Assembly (NCBI RefSeq): GCF_900106945.1
Contig: NZ_FNNE01000007.1
Span: forward strand, 124,001-188,000
Reading direction: 5' to 3'
Length of the DNA stretch: 64,000 nt
From: Marinobacter mobilis
Lineage (GTDB): Bacteria > Pseudomonadota > Gammaproteobacteria > Pseudomonadales > Oleiphilaceae
Part shown: positions 53,367-64,000 of the stretch, piece after piece
Position numbering within the stretch: position 1 is the first letter of the stretch
How the letters are laid out: each line of letters opens with the position of its first letter
Translations under genes and position numbers: made by a program
Notes under the pieces: model-generated
What the model saw: the letters and a program-made list of their open reading frames with translations, nothing else
Database searches by the model: none
What the model was told of the DNA's origin: nothing

Positions 53367-55600
53367 CCGCGTTTCCGTCTGACGTCCGCTATGTTGGGCA
53401 GGTTACGAATCTGGGCCAGCAACCGGGCCAACTGCTCCAGACTGCTGATTTCAACGGTCACCGACATGGTGGCGGTATTGTCATCCGTGTTGGATGCCGT
53501 GTGAAGCGCCAGCACGTTGGTCTTCGAGGAGCTCAGCACCAGGGTAATGTCCCGCAGCAGTCCGGTCCGGTCATAGGCATCGATCTCGATTTCAACCGGG
53601 TAGACCGCCTCCGGACTTGCGCCCCAGCTCACCTCAATGATCCGGTTGGGCTCGTACTCCCTCAGGTTGAGAAAGGTCAGGCAATCCTGCCGGTGCACCG
53701 TTACGCCACGTCCGACCGTAATGTAGCCACCAATCGGGTCCCCCGGCAGCGGCTTGCAACACTTGGCCACCTGGGTCTTGAGCTTGCCAACGCCCTGAAT
53801 CTGGATGTCAGAATCGGTGTCGTAAGTCTTTTTGCGGTTACGAACCAGTTTCAGATTGAGCTGCTGGTTACGGGGCTCAATCATCTGCTGAGCAACATTC
53901 GCCACGTGGGTCGGTCGCAGATCGCCGGCACCGACCGCCGCAAACATGTCCTCGGCCGAGTGGTAATTCACCTTGCGCGCGAGCTCATTGAGCTCAACAT
54001 CGTGAATCGACAGGCGGCGGAATTCGTCTTCCAGGATGGCGCGACCGTCAATCACATTGCGGTCATGGTCCTGCAGTTTGAACCAGTGCCCCACCTTGGC
54101 CCGCGCCCGTGAGGTCTGGATATAACCCAGACTGGGGTTCAGCCAGTCGCGGCTCGGTGCCGGATTATTGGACGTGAGGATAAAGACCTGCTCCCCGGTC
54201 TTGAGCGGGTATGTCAGCGGAACAATGCGCCCGTTAACCCGCGCACCGCGACAGGCGTGGCCGACTTCGGTATGAACCCGGTAAGCAAAGTCCACCGGGG
54301 TGGCGCCCTGAGGCAGATCGACCACATGCCCTTCCGGGGTAAAAACATACACCCGATCCGAGGCGACATCGGTTTTCAGGTGGTCAGCCAGACCAGACAG
54401 ATCCCCCAGGTCTTCCTGCCAGTCAAGTACCTGGCGCAGCCAGTTGATTTTGGCTTCATAACCGGAAGACTTGTTGCTGTTATCCGTGCCCTTGTACAAC
54501 CAGTGGGCACAAACCCCCAGTTCCGCTTCCTCATGCATCTGATGAGTCCGGATCTGGACCTCCATGACCTTGCCTTCCGGCCCCACGACCGCCGTGTGCA
54601 AGGACTGATACCCGTTTTCCTTGGGGTTGGCGATGTAGTCGTCGAATTCGTTGGGAATGTGCCGCCACAGGCTGTGCACAATCCCCAGAGCGGCGTAACA
54701 GTCCCTGACCTCGGGCACGAGAATGCGAACCGCACGTACATCATAAACCTGGGAGAAATCGATGCCCTTCCGGCGCATCTTCCGCCAGATACTGTAGATA
54801 TGCTTGGCCCGACCAGAGAGTTCACCCTCAATGCCGCACGTCTTCAGCTCGCTCTGCAGACTGTCCAGCACCCGGTCGATGAAACTGTCCCGGGCCAGCC
54901 GCTTTTCATCCAGCAGCTTGGCGATTTTCTTGTAGGCGGATTCATGCAGGTAACGGAACGACAGATCTTCCAGCTCCCACTTGATGTGACCGATGCCCAG
55001 ACGGTGTGCCAGCGGTGCGTAGATGTCGAACACTTCCCTCGCCACACGCATCCGTTTTTCCGGCGACACATCCTTCACCGCGCGAATGGCACAGGTGCGT
55101 TCTGCCAGCTTGATCAGCGCCACCCGGACGTCGTCAATCATGGTGACCAGCATCTTGCGGACGTTGTCGAGTTGCCCCTCGCTCTGACCCAGCACATTGC
55201 CCTTTAACGGGTGATGTATGGATGAGATGGCAGCCATCTGCTGGACACCATCAATCAGGTTGGCAACCTCGTCACCAAACTCATCACGGATTTCCTTGAG
55301 CGCTACCCGTTCTTCCCGTACCGCCCGGTAGAGGATGGCCGCAACCAGGCTTGCCTGATCAAGGTGAAGTTCGACCAGTACCTGGGCCATATCGATGCCG
55401 GTGCGGAAGCTGCTGGCTCCCGGCGCCCACACCCGGTCGTCCTGCACCGCCTTGAGATCAATCTCGGCAGCCTTTTCGCAGGCACGACGAAGCTGCACAA
55501 CATCCTCAAGGTGAGTCTGAGAGGCAATCTGGTGAACCCAGCGCTCAATGTCGAGTTCACCATCCTGGTTAACTACGTAATCTTCGCGAACTTTTACCAT
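53363..55600 (-). CDS. relA: GTP pyrophosphokinase (ppGpp synthetase)
   Basis: A 745-residue RelA. The HD hydrolase domain is degenerate (LYRAVREERV where SpoT has LHDVIEDT), so it is synthesis-only. The synthetase has the RelA-type EFDD motif (PNEFDDYIANPKENGYQSLHT in two parts), then the TGS domain (VYVFTPEGHVVDLPQG), a Zn-finger-like region with KCCKPLPGD and a C-terminal ACT domain. It makes (p)ppGpp when uncharged tRNA is in the ribosome. Coupled to mazG downstream. Confidence 0.96.
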   Translation of the reverse strand: MVKVREDYVVNQDGELDIERWVHQIASQTHLEDVVQLRRACEKAAEIDLKAVQDDRVWAPGASSFRTGIDMAQVLVELHLDQASLVAAILYRAVREERVALKEIRDEFGDEVANLIDGVQQMAAISSIHHPLKGNVLGQSEGQLDNVRKMLVTMIDDVRVALIKLAERTCAIRAVKDVSPEKRMRVAREVFDIYAPLAHRLGIGHIKWELEDLSFRYLHESAYKKIAKLLDEKRLARDSFIDRVLDSLQSELKTCGIEGELSGRAKHIYSIWRKMRRKGIDFSQVYDVRAVRILVPEVRDCYAALGIVHSLWRHIPNEFDDYIANPKENGYQSLHTAVVGPEGKVMEVQIRTHQMHEEAELGVCAHWLYKGTDNSNKSSGYEAKINWLRQVLDWQEDLGDLSGLADHLKTDVASDRVYVFTPEGHVVDLPQGATPVDFAYRVHTEVGHACRGARVNGRIVPLTYPLKTGEQVFILTSNNPAPSRDWLNPSLGYIQTSRARAKVGHWFKLQDHDRNVIDGRAILEDEFRRLSIHDVELNELARKVNYHSAEDMFAAVGAGDLRPTHVANVAQQMIEPRNQQLNLKLVRNRKKTYDTDSDIQIQGVGKLKTQVAKCCKPLPGDPIGGYITVGRGVTVHRQDCLTFLNLREYEPNRIIEVSWGASPEAVYPVEIEIDAYDRTGLLRDITLVLSSSKTNVLALHTASNTDDNTATMSVTVEISSLEQLARLLAQIRNLPNIADVRRKRG

Positions 55601-55720
55601 GCCGTTCTTGTTGTACCTGTTCGGAGAGCCTGACCCCCGCCCGCGCCATCCCGCAAGAGACTCGGCGGCAATCAGCTCTTTGCTTTATCCGGTCATCCCT
55701 GACCAGCAGATGACGGAGTT

Positions 55721-57058
55721 CTACTTTACGTCGCGCTCAAACAGCGCGATGGATTCCACATGGGTGGTATGGGGGAACATGTCCATCACACCGGCACGGA
55801 CCAGACGGTAGCCCTTGCTGACCATCACTCCGGCATCCCGCGCCAGGGTGGCAGGATTACAGGAGACATAGACAATGCGGTTGGCGCCAAAGGCGGTCAG
55901 ATACTCACAGACCTCTTCTGCACCAGAACGGGGCGGATCAATGAGAATCTTGTCAAAGCCTTCGGCCGCCCAGGGCTCAGAGGTAAAATCACCCTGCAGG
56001 TTGGCACCGTGGAAGGTGACATTGTCGAGGCCATTGAGTTCCGCGTTCTCCCGCCCGCGAACCACCATGGCGTCATCCCCTTCAACACCGACAACCTGAC
56101 CGGCCTTGCGGGCCAGCGGCAAGGTGAAGTTGCCCAGACCACAAAACAGGTCCAGCACCCGCTCGCCGGGCTGGATATCCAGCCATTCCACCGCTCGATG
56201 CACCATCTGGCGATTGATTCCGGCGTTGACCTGCGTGAAATCCATCGGATGGAATTTCATGGTCAGATCGAATTCTTCAAGACGGTATGACAACCGCTCC
56301 TCACCCTCGGACGGCCAGATCCGGTGCACGGTATCCGGGCCCTTCGGCTGCAGATAAATATGCAAATCGTGGGCCTGTCCGAAGCCGATCAGTTTTTCCT
56401 GATCGCCTTCGCTGAGCGCATCAAGGTTACGGAACACCATCGCAGCGACGTCGTCGCCACAGGCAACCTCCACCTGAGCAATGCGCTGATAGGCATCCAG
56501 CTCATGAATAATTTCACGCAGGGCGGTGATCCGCTCGCCGATACGGGCATCCATCACCACACAGCGATCAATGTCCGCCAGAAAGCCACTGCGTTTTTCG
56601 CGGAAGCCCACCAGCACTGACTCCCGCTTCTGCACAAAACGCACCCCGAGGCGCGCCTTGCGACGGTACGCCAGGGTATCCGCACGCATGGGGGCCACCC
56701 ACTCTTCCGGCTCGATACCGCCAAAATGGGCGAAGTGCTCCCGCAGGGTATTTTCCTTGAAGTCGATTTGCGCTTCGGCATCCATGTGCTGGAGGCTGCA
56801 TCCCCCACACAAGTCAGCGTAGTCACAGGGCGACACCCCACGCTCAGGCACCGACTGCAAAACCTCGACGGTTCTCAGCTCATCGAACTTGCTGCGGGTA
56901 CTGACCACCTTTGCCATGACCGTTTCCCCGGGCAGGGCTCCGTCCACGAACTGGATCTTGCCGTCCTGATGCGCAATGCCCCGACCATCATGGCTCAGCT
57001 TTTCAATGTCACACCGAACCGGCTCGGTCGGCAGGGCCTTCCTGCGTCTTCTGCTCAT
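55721..57058 (-). CDS. rlmD: 23S rRNA m5U1939 methyltransferase
   Basis: A 445-residue RlmD. It has an N-terminal TRAM domain, the iron-sulfur cysteines ([14 protein letters not shown] and a later Cys), the SAM motif [15 protein letters not shown], and the catalytic Cys in [11 protein letters not shown]. It methylates U1939 of 23S rRNA. It lies between relA and cysM, 120 and 66 bases away, on the same strand. Confidence 0.95.
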   Translation of the reverse strand: MSRRRRKALPTEPVRCDIEKLSHDGRGIAHQDGKIQFVDGALPGETVMAKVVSTRSKFDELRTVEVLQSVPERGVSPCDYADLCGGCSLQHMDAEAQIDFKENTLREHFAHFGGIEPEEWVAPMRADTLAYRRKARLGVRFVQKRESVLVGFREKRSGFLADIDRCVVMDARIGERITALREIIHELDAYQRIAQVEVACGDDVAAMVFRNLDALSEGDQEKLIGFGQAHDLHIYLQPKGPDTVHRIWPSEGEERLSYRLEEFDLTMKFHPMDFTQVNAGINRQMVHRAVEWLDIQPGERVLDLFCGLGNFTLPLARKAGQVVGVEGDDAMVVRGRENAELNGLDNVTFHGANLQGDFTSEPWAAEGFDKILIDPPRSGAEEVCEYLTAFGANRIVYVSCNPATLARDAGVMVSKGYRLVRAGVMDMFPHTTHVESIALFERDVK

Positions 57059-57124
57059 ACTGTTTTTCTCTAACGTTGCTAGGGGCCAGGATGGGCGGCC
57101 CCATTTGGGCGGACGAACCGATAA

Positions 57125-58018
57125 TCAGGCGCCGGGAAAGACACCGGTAGACAGGTAACGGTCGCCCCGGTCACAGATAATGGCCACGATTACCGCGTTT
57201 TCAACCTGCGTTGACAGTTTCAGGGCACCGGCAATGGCTCCCCCGGAGGACACGCCACAGAAAATGCCTTCTTCACGGGCAAGGGCACGCATGGTGTCTT
57301 CTGCGTCCTGTTGGCCAATATCCATGACCTGATCGACCCGTGAGGCGTCAAAAATACTGGGCAGATAGGCTTCCGGCCAGCGACGGATTCCCGGGATGGA
57401 AGCCCCCTCCTGCGGTTGCAGACCGACAATTTGAATATCAGGATTACGCTCTTTGAGGTACTGAGAAACCCCCATGATGGTACCTGTCGTGCCCATGGAG
57501 CTGACAAAATGGCTGACCCGGCCCTGGGTCTGCTCCCAGATTTCCGGCCCGGTAGAACGATAGTGGGCCAGCGGGTTGTCGAGATTCGCAAACTGGTCCA
57601 GAACCCGGCCCTGCCCTTTCGCCTGCATGGCCTGAGCCAGGTCACGAGCGCCTTCCATACCCTCGTCCTTGCTCACCGTGATAATTTCGGCGCCGTAGGC
57701 ACGCATGGAGGCCCGCCGCTCCTCGCTCATGTTTCCCGGCATGATCAGCACCATCCGGTACCCCTTGATGGCCGCCGCCATCGCAAGGGCAATACCGGTA
57801 TTACCACTGGTGGCCTCGATCAGGGTATCACCGGGCCGGATATCACCCCGGCGCTCAGCCTCCTGAATCATACTCAGGGCTGGCCGGTCCTTGACCGAGC
57901 CCGCCGGATTATTACCTTCGAGCTTGGCGAGAATGACGTTACTGGTATCGCCTGGCAGACGCTGCAAGCGAACCAGCGGTGTATGCCCGACGTAATCTTC
58001 AATGGTTGGGAAATGCAT
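57125..58018 (-). CDS. cysM: Cysteine synthase B
   Basis: A 297-residue PLP-dependent O-acetylserine sulfhydrylase, B-type. The Schiff-base Lys is in NPAGSVKDRPAL near residue 42; the substrate loop is EATSGNTGIALAMAA, and the glycine loop is SSMGTTGTIMGVS. The B-type signature is a short protein without the C-terminal regulatory extension. It is divergent from the BarA/GacS kinase gene and leads the row cysM-rlmD-relA-mazG. Confidence 0.95.
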   Translation of the reverse strand: MHFPTIEDYVGHTPLVRLQRLPGDTSNVILAKLEGNNPAGSVKDRPALSMIQEAERRGDIRPGDTLIEATSGNTGIALAMAAAIKGYRMVLIMPGNMSEERRASMRAYGAEIITVSKDEGMEGARDLAQAMQAKGQGRVLDQFANLDNPLAHYRSTGPEIWEQTQGRVSHFVSSMGTTGTIMGVSQYLKERNPDIQIVGLQPQEGASIPGIRRWPEAYLPSIFDASRVDQVMDIGQQDAEDTMRALAREEGIFCGVSSGGAIAGALKLSTQVENAVIVAIICDRGDRYLSTGVFPGA

Positions 58019-58280
58019 CTTGGAATTGGCTCCTGTCTAGCCGTACCGACCCAAGACCGGAATCCAGAGACCGGCCTGTGGTACACTCAGGCTCGCATCA
58101 TACGCGCTCATGCCACAGTCGCCCAATACAGCTTCTCGCTATAACCATGACTGTCGGCTATATAACCGGTGGCTATTCACAGTCTCTGCCGCTGGATTCA
58201 TCTATTATTCTGACTGTAAAGGCTGCGGGAAAGCGGCTATCCACAAAGGGCCGATAAGGCAGGGAATTCAGGACGGGATC

Positions 58281-61148
<2,868 letters not shown>

Positions 61149-61170
61149 CCAAGGCCGGGGTAGCCTCCCC

Positions 61171-61905
61171 TCAACGGCGGGCCCTTTCCAGAATTGCACG
61201 CATATCGCGTACCGCGTCCTTGAGCCCGGTGAACAATGCACGGGCGATGATGCTGTGGCCGATGTTCAGCTCGTTGATGCCAGGAATCGCCGCCACCCGC
61301 TCGGTATTGTGGTAATGCAGGCCATGGCCGGCATTGACCACGAGTCCTTTCTTGCGAGCATAGGCCACCGCCCGCTCAAGCTTGCCAAAGGCTGCGTCGG
61401 TTGCCTCTGCACCTTCGGCCTCCGCGTAATCCCCGGTATGCAACTCGATCACCGGCGCCCCACAGCGCACCGCAGCGTCTATCTGGGACTCATCCGGGTC
61501 GATAAACAGCGATACCTCCGCACCAATGGCCGCCAGCCGTTCACAGGCGCTGGCAACCCGGGCTTCCTGACCGACAACATCCAGCCCGCCCTCCGTCGTC
61601 AGCTCCTCTCGCTTCTCCGGCACCAGACAGACACAGTGCGGCCGAACCTGTTCGGCAAACTCCAGCATGGCGTCAGTGACGGCCATTTCCAGATTCATTT
61701 TGGTATTGAGCATCTGCCGCAGCAGTAGCACATCCCGGTCCTGAATATGGCGACGATCTTCCCGGGGGTGAATGGTAATCCCGTCAGCACCGGCTTCCTC
61801 TGCAATCAAGGCAGCCTGCACCGGGTCCGGATAACGGGTGCCACGGGCCTGCCGAAGGGTGGCAACATGATCAACATTTACACCAAGCAGTACTCTCTGG
61901 GTCAT
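61171..61905 (-). CDS. pdxJ: Pyridoxine 5-phosphate synthase
   Basis: A 244-residue TIM-barrel enzyme that joins 1-deoxyxylulose 5-phosphate and aminoacetone 3-phosphate to make pyridoxine phosphate. Signature segments: [16 protein letters not shown] at the N-terminus, [29 protein letters not shown], and HGLHYHNT near the end. Its ribosome site (GAGGAG) overlaps the recO stop, so the row is coupled. Follows the order rnc-era-recO-pdxJ. Confidence 0.96.
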   Translation of the reverse strand: MTQRVLLGVNVDHVATLRQARGTRYPDPVQAALIAEEAGADGITIHPREDRRHIQDRDVLLLRQMLNTKMNLEMAVTDAMLEFAEQVRPHCVCLVPEKREELTTEGGLDVVGQEARVASACERLAAIGAEVSLFIDPDESQIDAAVRCGAPVIELHTGDYAEAEGAEATDAAFGKLERAVAYARKKGLVVNAGHGLHYHNTERVAAIPGINELNIGHSIIARALFTGLKDAVRDMRAILERARR

Positions 61906-61915
61906 CGGGCTCTCC

Positions 61916-62623
61916 TCAGCCTTTCAGGAACAGGGACCGGCTGTGCAGCGGCTTGCCCTGCAACAGATAGTCAACCAATACTCTCATCACCCGCTTCGCC
62001 ATTCTGCGGGCATCCGGGGACTCATAATCGCCACCGGCCAGCTGCAACAGGGTAGCACCGGATAACCCTCGCAGTCTGACCGTCGGCGCCGGAGCCAGCA
62101 CAATCCCCTGCTCCGGCTCATAACAGTACACGCCAGCCGGATCGACATCCGCGCCGGTGTCCGTCGCCTTTCCCCAATCGAAGCCATAGCCAAGAGCCTC
62201 GGCAAAGGCCACCTCGAAACGGCGCAATACCGGCTCCACGTCGACGCTAAGGGACAGTTCAGCCAGGGTGTGGATGTAGGCGGCAAACAAGTGTGGATGG
62301 GCGTCACCAGCGGGCAGAACCCGCTGCAGCAATTCATTGATATACAGACCACTGTATAGATTGACGGTTCCCTTCAGGGCATCAGCCTGACGCACCTCAA
62401 CCTGAACCAGGGTCTTGAGCTCAGACCGGCCCTGCCAGTCGACCAATACTGGCTGGAACGGCTGGAGCTGGGCTTTTAAAGGACTGCGGGACGAGTTGGC
62501 CCCCTTGGCAACAACGGTCAGACGACCGCCGTTGAGGGAAAACAGATCCACCAGGAGACTGGTCTCCCGGTAGGGACGGCGATGCAAAACGTAGGCGGGT
62601 TCACCCTGAACAGAGCCAGGCAC
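61916..62623 (-). CDS. recO: DNA repair protein RecO
   Basis: A 235-residue RecO. It has the N-terminal OB-fold ([19 protein letters not shown], then [10 protein letters not shown]) and a helical C-terminal part with Pro- and Cys-type segment (CYEPEQG). It loads RecA at gaps with RecF and RecR. The start is GTG at 62623, eight bases after the era stop, with GAGG six bases upstream. Ends in the ribosome site of pdxJ. Confidence 0.93.
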   Translation of the reverse strand: MPGSVQGEPAYVLHRRPYRETSLLVDLFSLNGGRLTVVAKGANSSRSPLKAQLQPFQPVLVDWQGRSELKTLVQVEVRQADALKGTVNLYSGLYINELLQRVLPAGDAHPHLFAAYIHTLAELSLSVDVEPVLRRFEVAFAEALGYGFDWGKATDTGADVDPAGVYCYEPEQGIVLAPAPTVRLRGLSGATLLQLAGGDYESPDARRMAKRVMRVLVDYLLQGKPLHSRSLFLKG

Positions 62624-62630
62624 GACAGCC

Positions 62631-63548
62631 TCAGAGGTCGTTCATGCCCAGGCTCTTGAGCGCCCGGTCGCTGTCGGCCCAGCCTCGTTTTACCTTGACC
62701 CAAAGCCGGAGCATAACCTTACAGTCAAACAGTCGCTCCATGTCCTGACGGGCTTCCTGGCCAATCAGCCTCAGACGCTCGCCCTTATCGCCTATAACGA
62801 TTTTTTTCTGGCCTTCACGTTCCACCAGAATCAGCGCAGATACGTGCAGGGTCTTGCCCTGACGCTTGAACTCTTCGATCTCAACAGCGACGGAGTATGG
62901 CAACTCGGCACCGAGCTGACGGGTGATCTTTTCGCGCACCATTTCCGAAGCCAGAAAACGCTCACTGCGGTCGGTGATCTGATCGTCCGGGTAAAAATGC
63001 ACGCTCTGCGGCAGGAATCGACCAACCGCCTCTTCGAGGGGCTGGAGGTTGGTTCCCCGCAGCGCCGACAGCGGGATGATTTCAGCGAAATCCCGCTTCT
63101 TCGACAGCATGTCCAGGTGCGGCAGCAGCATATCCCGCTTCTCGATCTTGTCGACCTTGTTGACCGCCAGAATCACCGGACAGGTCAGCTTTGACAACTT
63201 CTCGAGCACCATCTCGTCTGCGGTTGTCCAGGTCATCATGTCGATCACAAACACCACCACATCCACGTCAATCAGCGCGGAGGTGGCCGCCTTGTTCATG
63301 TACTTGTTGAGGGCTCGGGGCTCCTCTTCGTGCATTCCCGGCGTATCCACATAGATCGCCTGAACCGGCCCGTCGGTCTTGATCCCCAGCACCTGGTGGC
63401 GGGTCGTCTGGGGCTTGCGGGAGGTAATACTGAGCTTCTGCCCCAGAATGTGGTTCAGCAGCGTTGATTTGCCAACGTTGGGGCGGCCCACAATGGCCAC
63501 GAAGCCACAACGACTGTTGGGATCCTCCGGGCGGGTAATATCCATCAT
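62631..63548 (-). CDS. era: GTPase Era
   Basis: A 305-residue Era. G1 [14 protein letters not shown] near 21-34, G2/G3 with [13 protein letters not shown], and G4 NKVDK are present; the C-terminal KH domain has VGEKGERL-like [12 protein letters not shown] and [16 protein letters not shown]. It binds 16S rRNA and helps 30S assembly. ATG ATG at the start; the first overlaps the rnc stop by one base (TGATG). Ahead of recO in the row. Confidence 0.96.
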   Translation of the reverse strand: MMDITRPEDPNSRCGFVAIVGRPNVGKSTLLNHILGQKLSITSRKPQTTRHQVLGIKTDGPVQAIYVDTPGMHEEEPRALNKYMNKAATSALIDVDVVVFVIDMMTWTTADEMVLEKLSKLTCPVILAVNKVDKIEKRDMLLPHLDMLSKKRDFAEIIPLSALRGTNLQPLEEAVGRFLPQSVHFYPDDQITDRSERFLASEMVREKITRQLGAELPYSVAVEIEEFKRQGKTLHVSALILVEREGQKKIVIGDKGERLRLIGQEARQDMERLFDCKVMLRLWVKVKRGWADSDRALKSLGMNDL

Positions 63549-64000
63549 CAGTCGTTCTCCACTCCAAGGGACTTCAGCGCGCTTCGCGCTGCCTGCTGCT
63601 CGGCAATCCGGCGACTGCTGCCAACCCCGGAGGTCTTGCGATCCAGCGAGGGCAGCACACAGGAAACGTGGAAGGTCTGGGCGTGAGCCTCACCATCCAC
63701 GGAAATAACATCGTATCGGGGTAACGGATACTGCCGCGACTGCAGATATTCCTGCAGGCGGGTTTTCGGATCCTTTTGGGTGTCCTGCAGATTGAGGCTC
63801 TGCAGCCGCTCCTCAAACCAGCGCAGAACCTGCTGGCGACAGGTCTCAAAATCGCTGTCGAGGTAGATCGCACCAATGATCGACTCCACCGCATCGGCGA
63901 GAATCGACTCACGGCGGTAACCGCCGCTCTTCAGCTCGCCGGAACCCAGCCGCAGGTAACGCCCGAGATCGAATTCACGGCCGATTTCAGCCAGGGTCAC
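63548..64000 (-). CDS. rnc: Ribonuclease III, N-terminus cut by the window edge
   Basis: The last 150 residues of RNase III; the gene starts beyond base 64000. Visible: the end of the catalytic RNase domain ([20 protein letters not shown], second acidic signature) and the dsRNA-binding domain ([36 protein letters not shown]). It cleaves double-stranded RNA in rRNA maturation and sRNA control. First visible gene of the row rnc-era-recO-pdxJ. Confidence 0.95.
   Translation of the reverse strand: MTLAEIGREFDLGRYLRLGSGELKSGGYRRESILADAVESIIGAIYLDSDFETCRQQVLRWFEERLQSLNLQDTQKDPKTRLQEYLQSRQYPLPRYDVISVDGEAHAQTFHVSCVLPSLDRKTSGVGSSRRIAEQQAARSALKSLGVEND

Overview
The window is a 64 kb piece of a GC-rich gammaproteobacterial chromosome, most likely a Marinobacter or a close marine relative. 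The main pointer is the gene at 28761-30296, a 511-residue fatty acyl-CoA reductase of the kind used for wax-ester synthesis in Marinobacter. The housekeeping blocks (plsB-rsmJ, uppP-tsaB-adk, ppc, mazG-relA-rlmD-cysM/barA, pdxJ-recO-era-rnc) follow an order I recall from Pseudomonas and relatives. I saw no rRNA, tRNA, CRISPR array, insertion sequence, prophage or integrase. The DNA looks like native chromosome, not a mobile island.

Layout. 1-4 kb: a periplasmic copper chaperone and a three-gene 2-oxoacid dehydrogenase operon (E1 alpha, E1 beta, E2; no E3), all on the minus strand. 4-10 kb: a YaiI-family protein, an ABC exporter behind a possible Fur box, a soluble sugar dehydrogenase, a GFA-family protein, an aldo/keto reductase (dkgB-like), and a tandem thioredoxin-fold GST protein next to a membrane hydroxylase. 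10-18 kb: a PBP4-type peptidase, then a five-gene catabolic operon (acyl-CoA dehydrogenase of the ACAD10/11 type, two SDRs, an aminoglycoside-phosphotransferase-like kinase, a histidine phosphatase) with a divergent LysR regulator. 18-24 kb: a tartrate/D-malate dehydrogenase-like enzyme, two PLP aminotransferases, a D-2-hydroxyacid dehydrogenase and small proteins. 24-30 kb: lipid and acetate metabolism: fatty acid desaturase behind a FabR/DesT-like operator, a NarL-type response regulator, acetyl-CoA synthetase, and the fatty acyl-CoA reductase behind a cluster of palindromes. 30-37 kb: signalling: a MinD/FleN-like ATPase, an HDOD-histidine kinase, a REC-PAS-GGDEF-EAL protein and an orphan periplasmic binding protein. 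37-39 kb: a probable lipid methyltransferase and a DUF2156 protein. 39-64 kb: mainly core genes for cell wall precursors, NAD turnover, phospholipid synthesis, nucleotides, tRNA/rRNA modification, anaplerosis, the stringent response, cysteine and PLP synthesis, DNA repair and ribosome assembly, plus a YbaK-HDOD fusion, a BarA/GacS hybrid kinase and a pair of small paralogous proteins.

How it fits together: several genes point to storage and remodelling of fatty acids. Acetyl-CoA is made by AcsA, acyl chains are desaturated, acyl-CoA is reduced to alcohol by the reductase, and PlsB diverts acyl chains to phospholipid. Much of the regulation is visible as palindromic sites in front of these genes.

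I found no clear-cut new defence or mobile system. The best candidates for a second look are the kinase/phosphatase/acyl-CoA dehydrogenase operon, the HDOD-kinase plus c-di-GMP module, the MinD-like ATPase with an unexplained C-terminal region, and the operator-like palindromes in front of the desaturase, acsA and the fatty acyl-CoA reductase.
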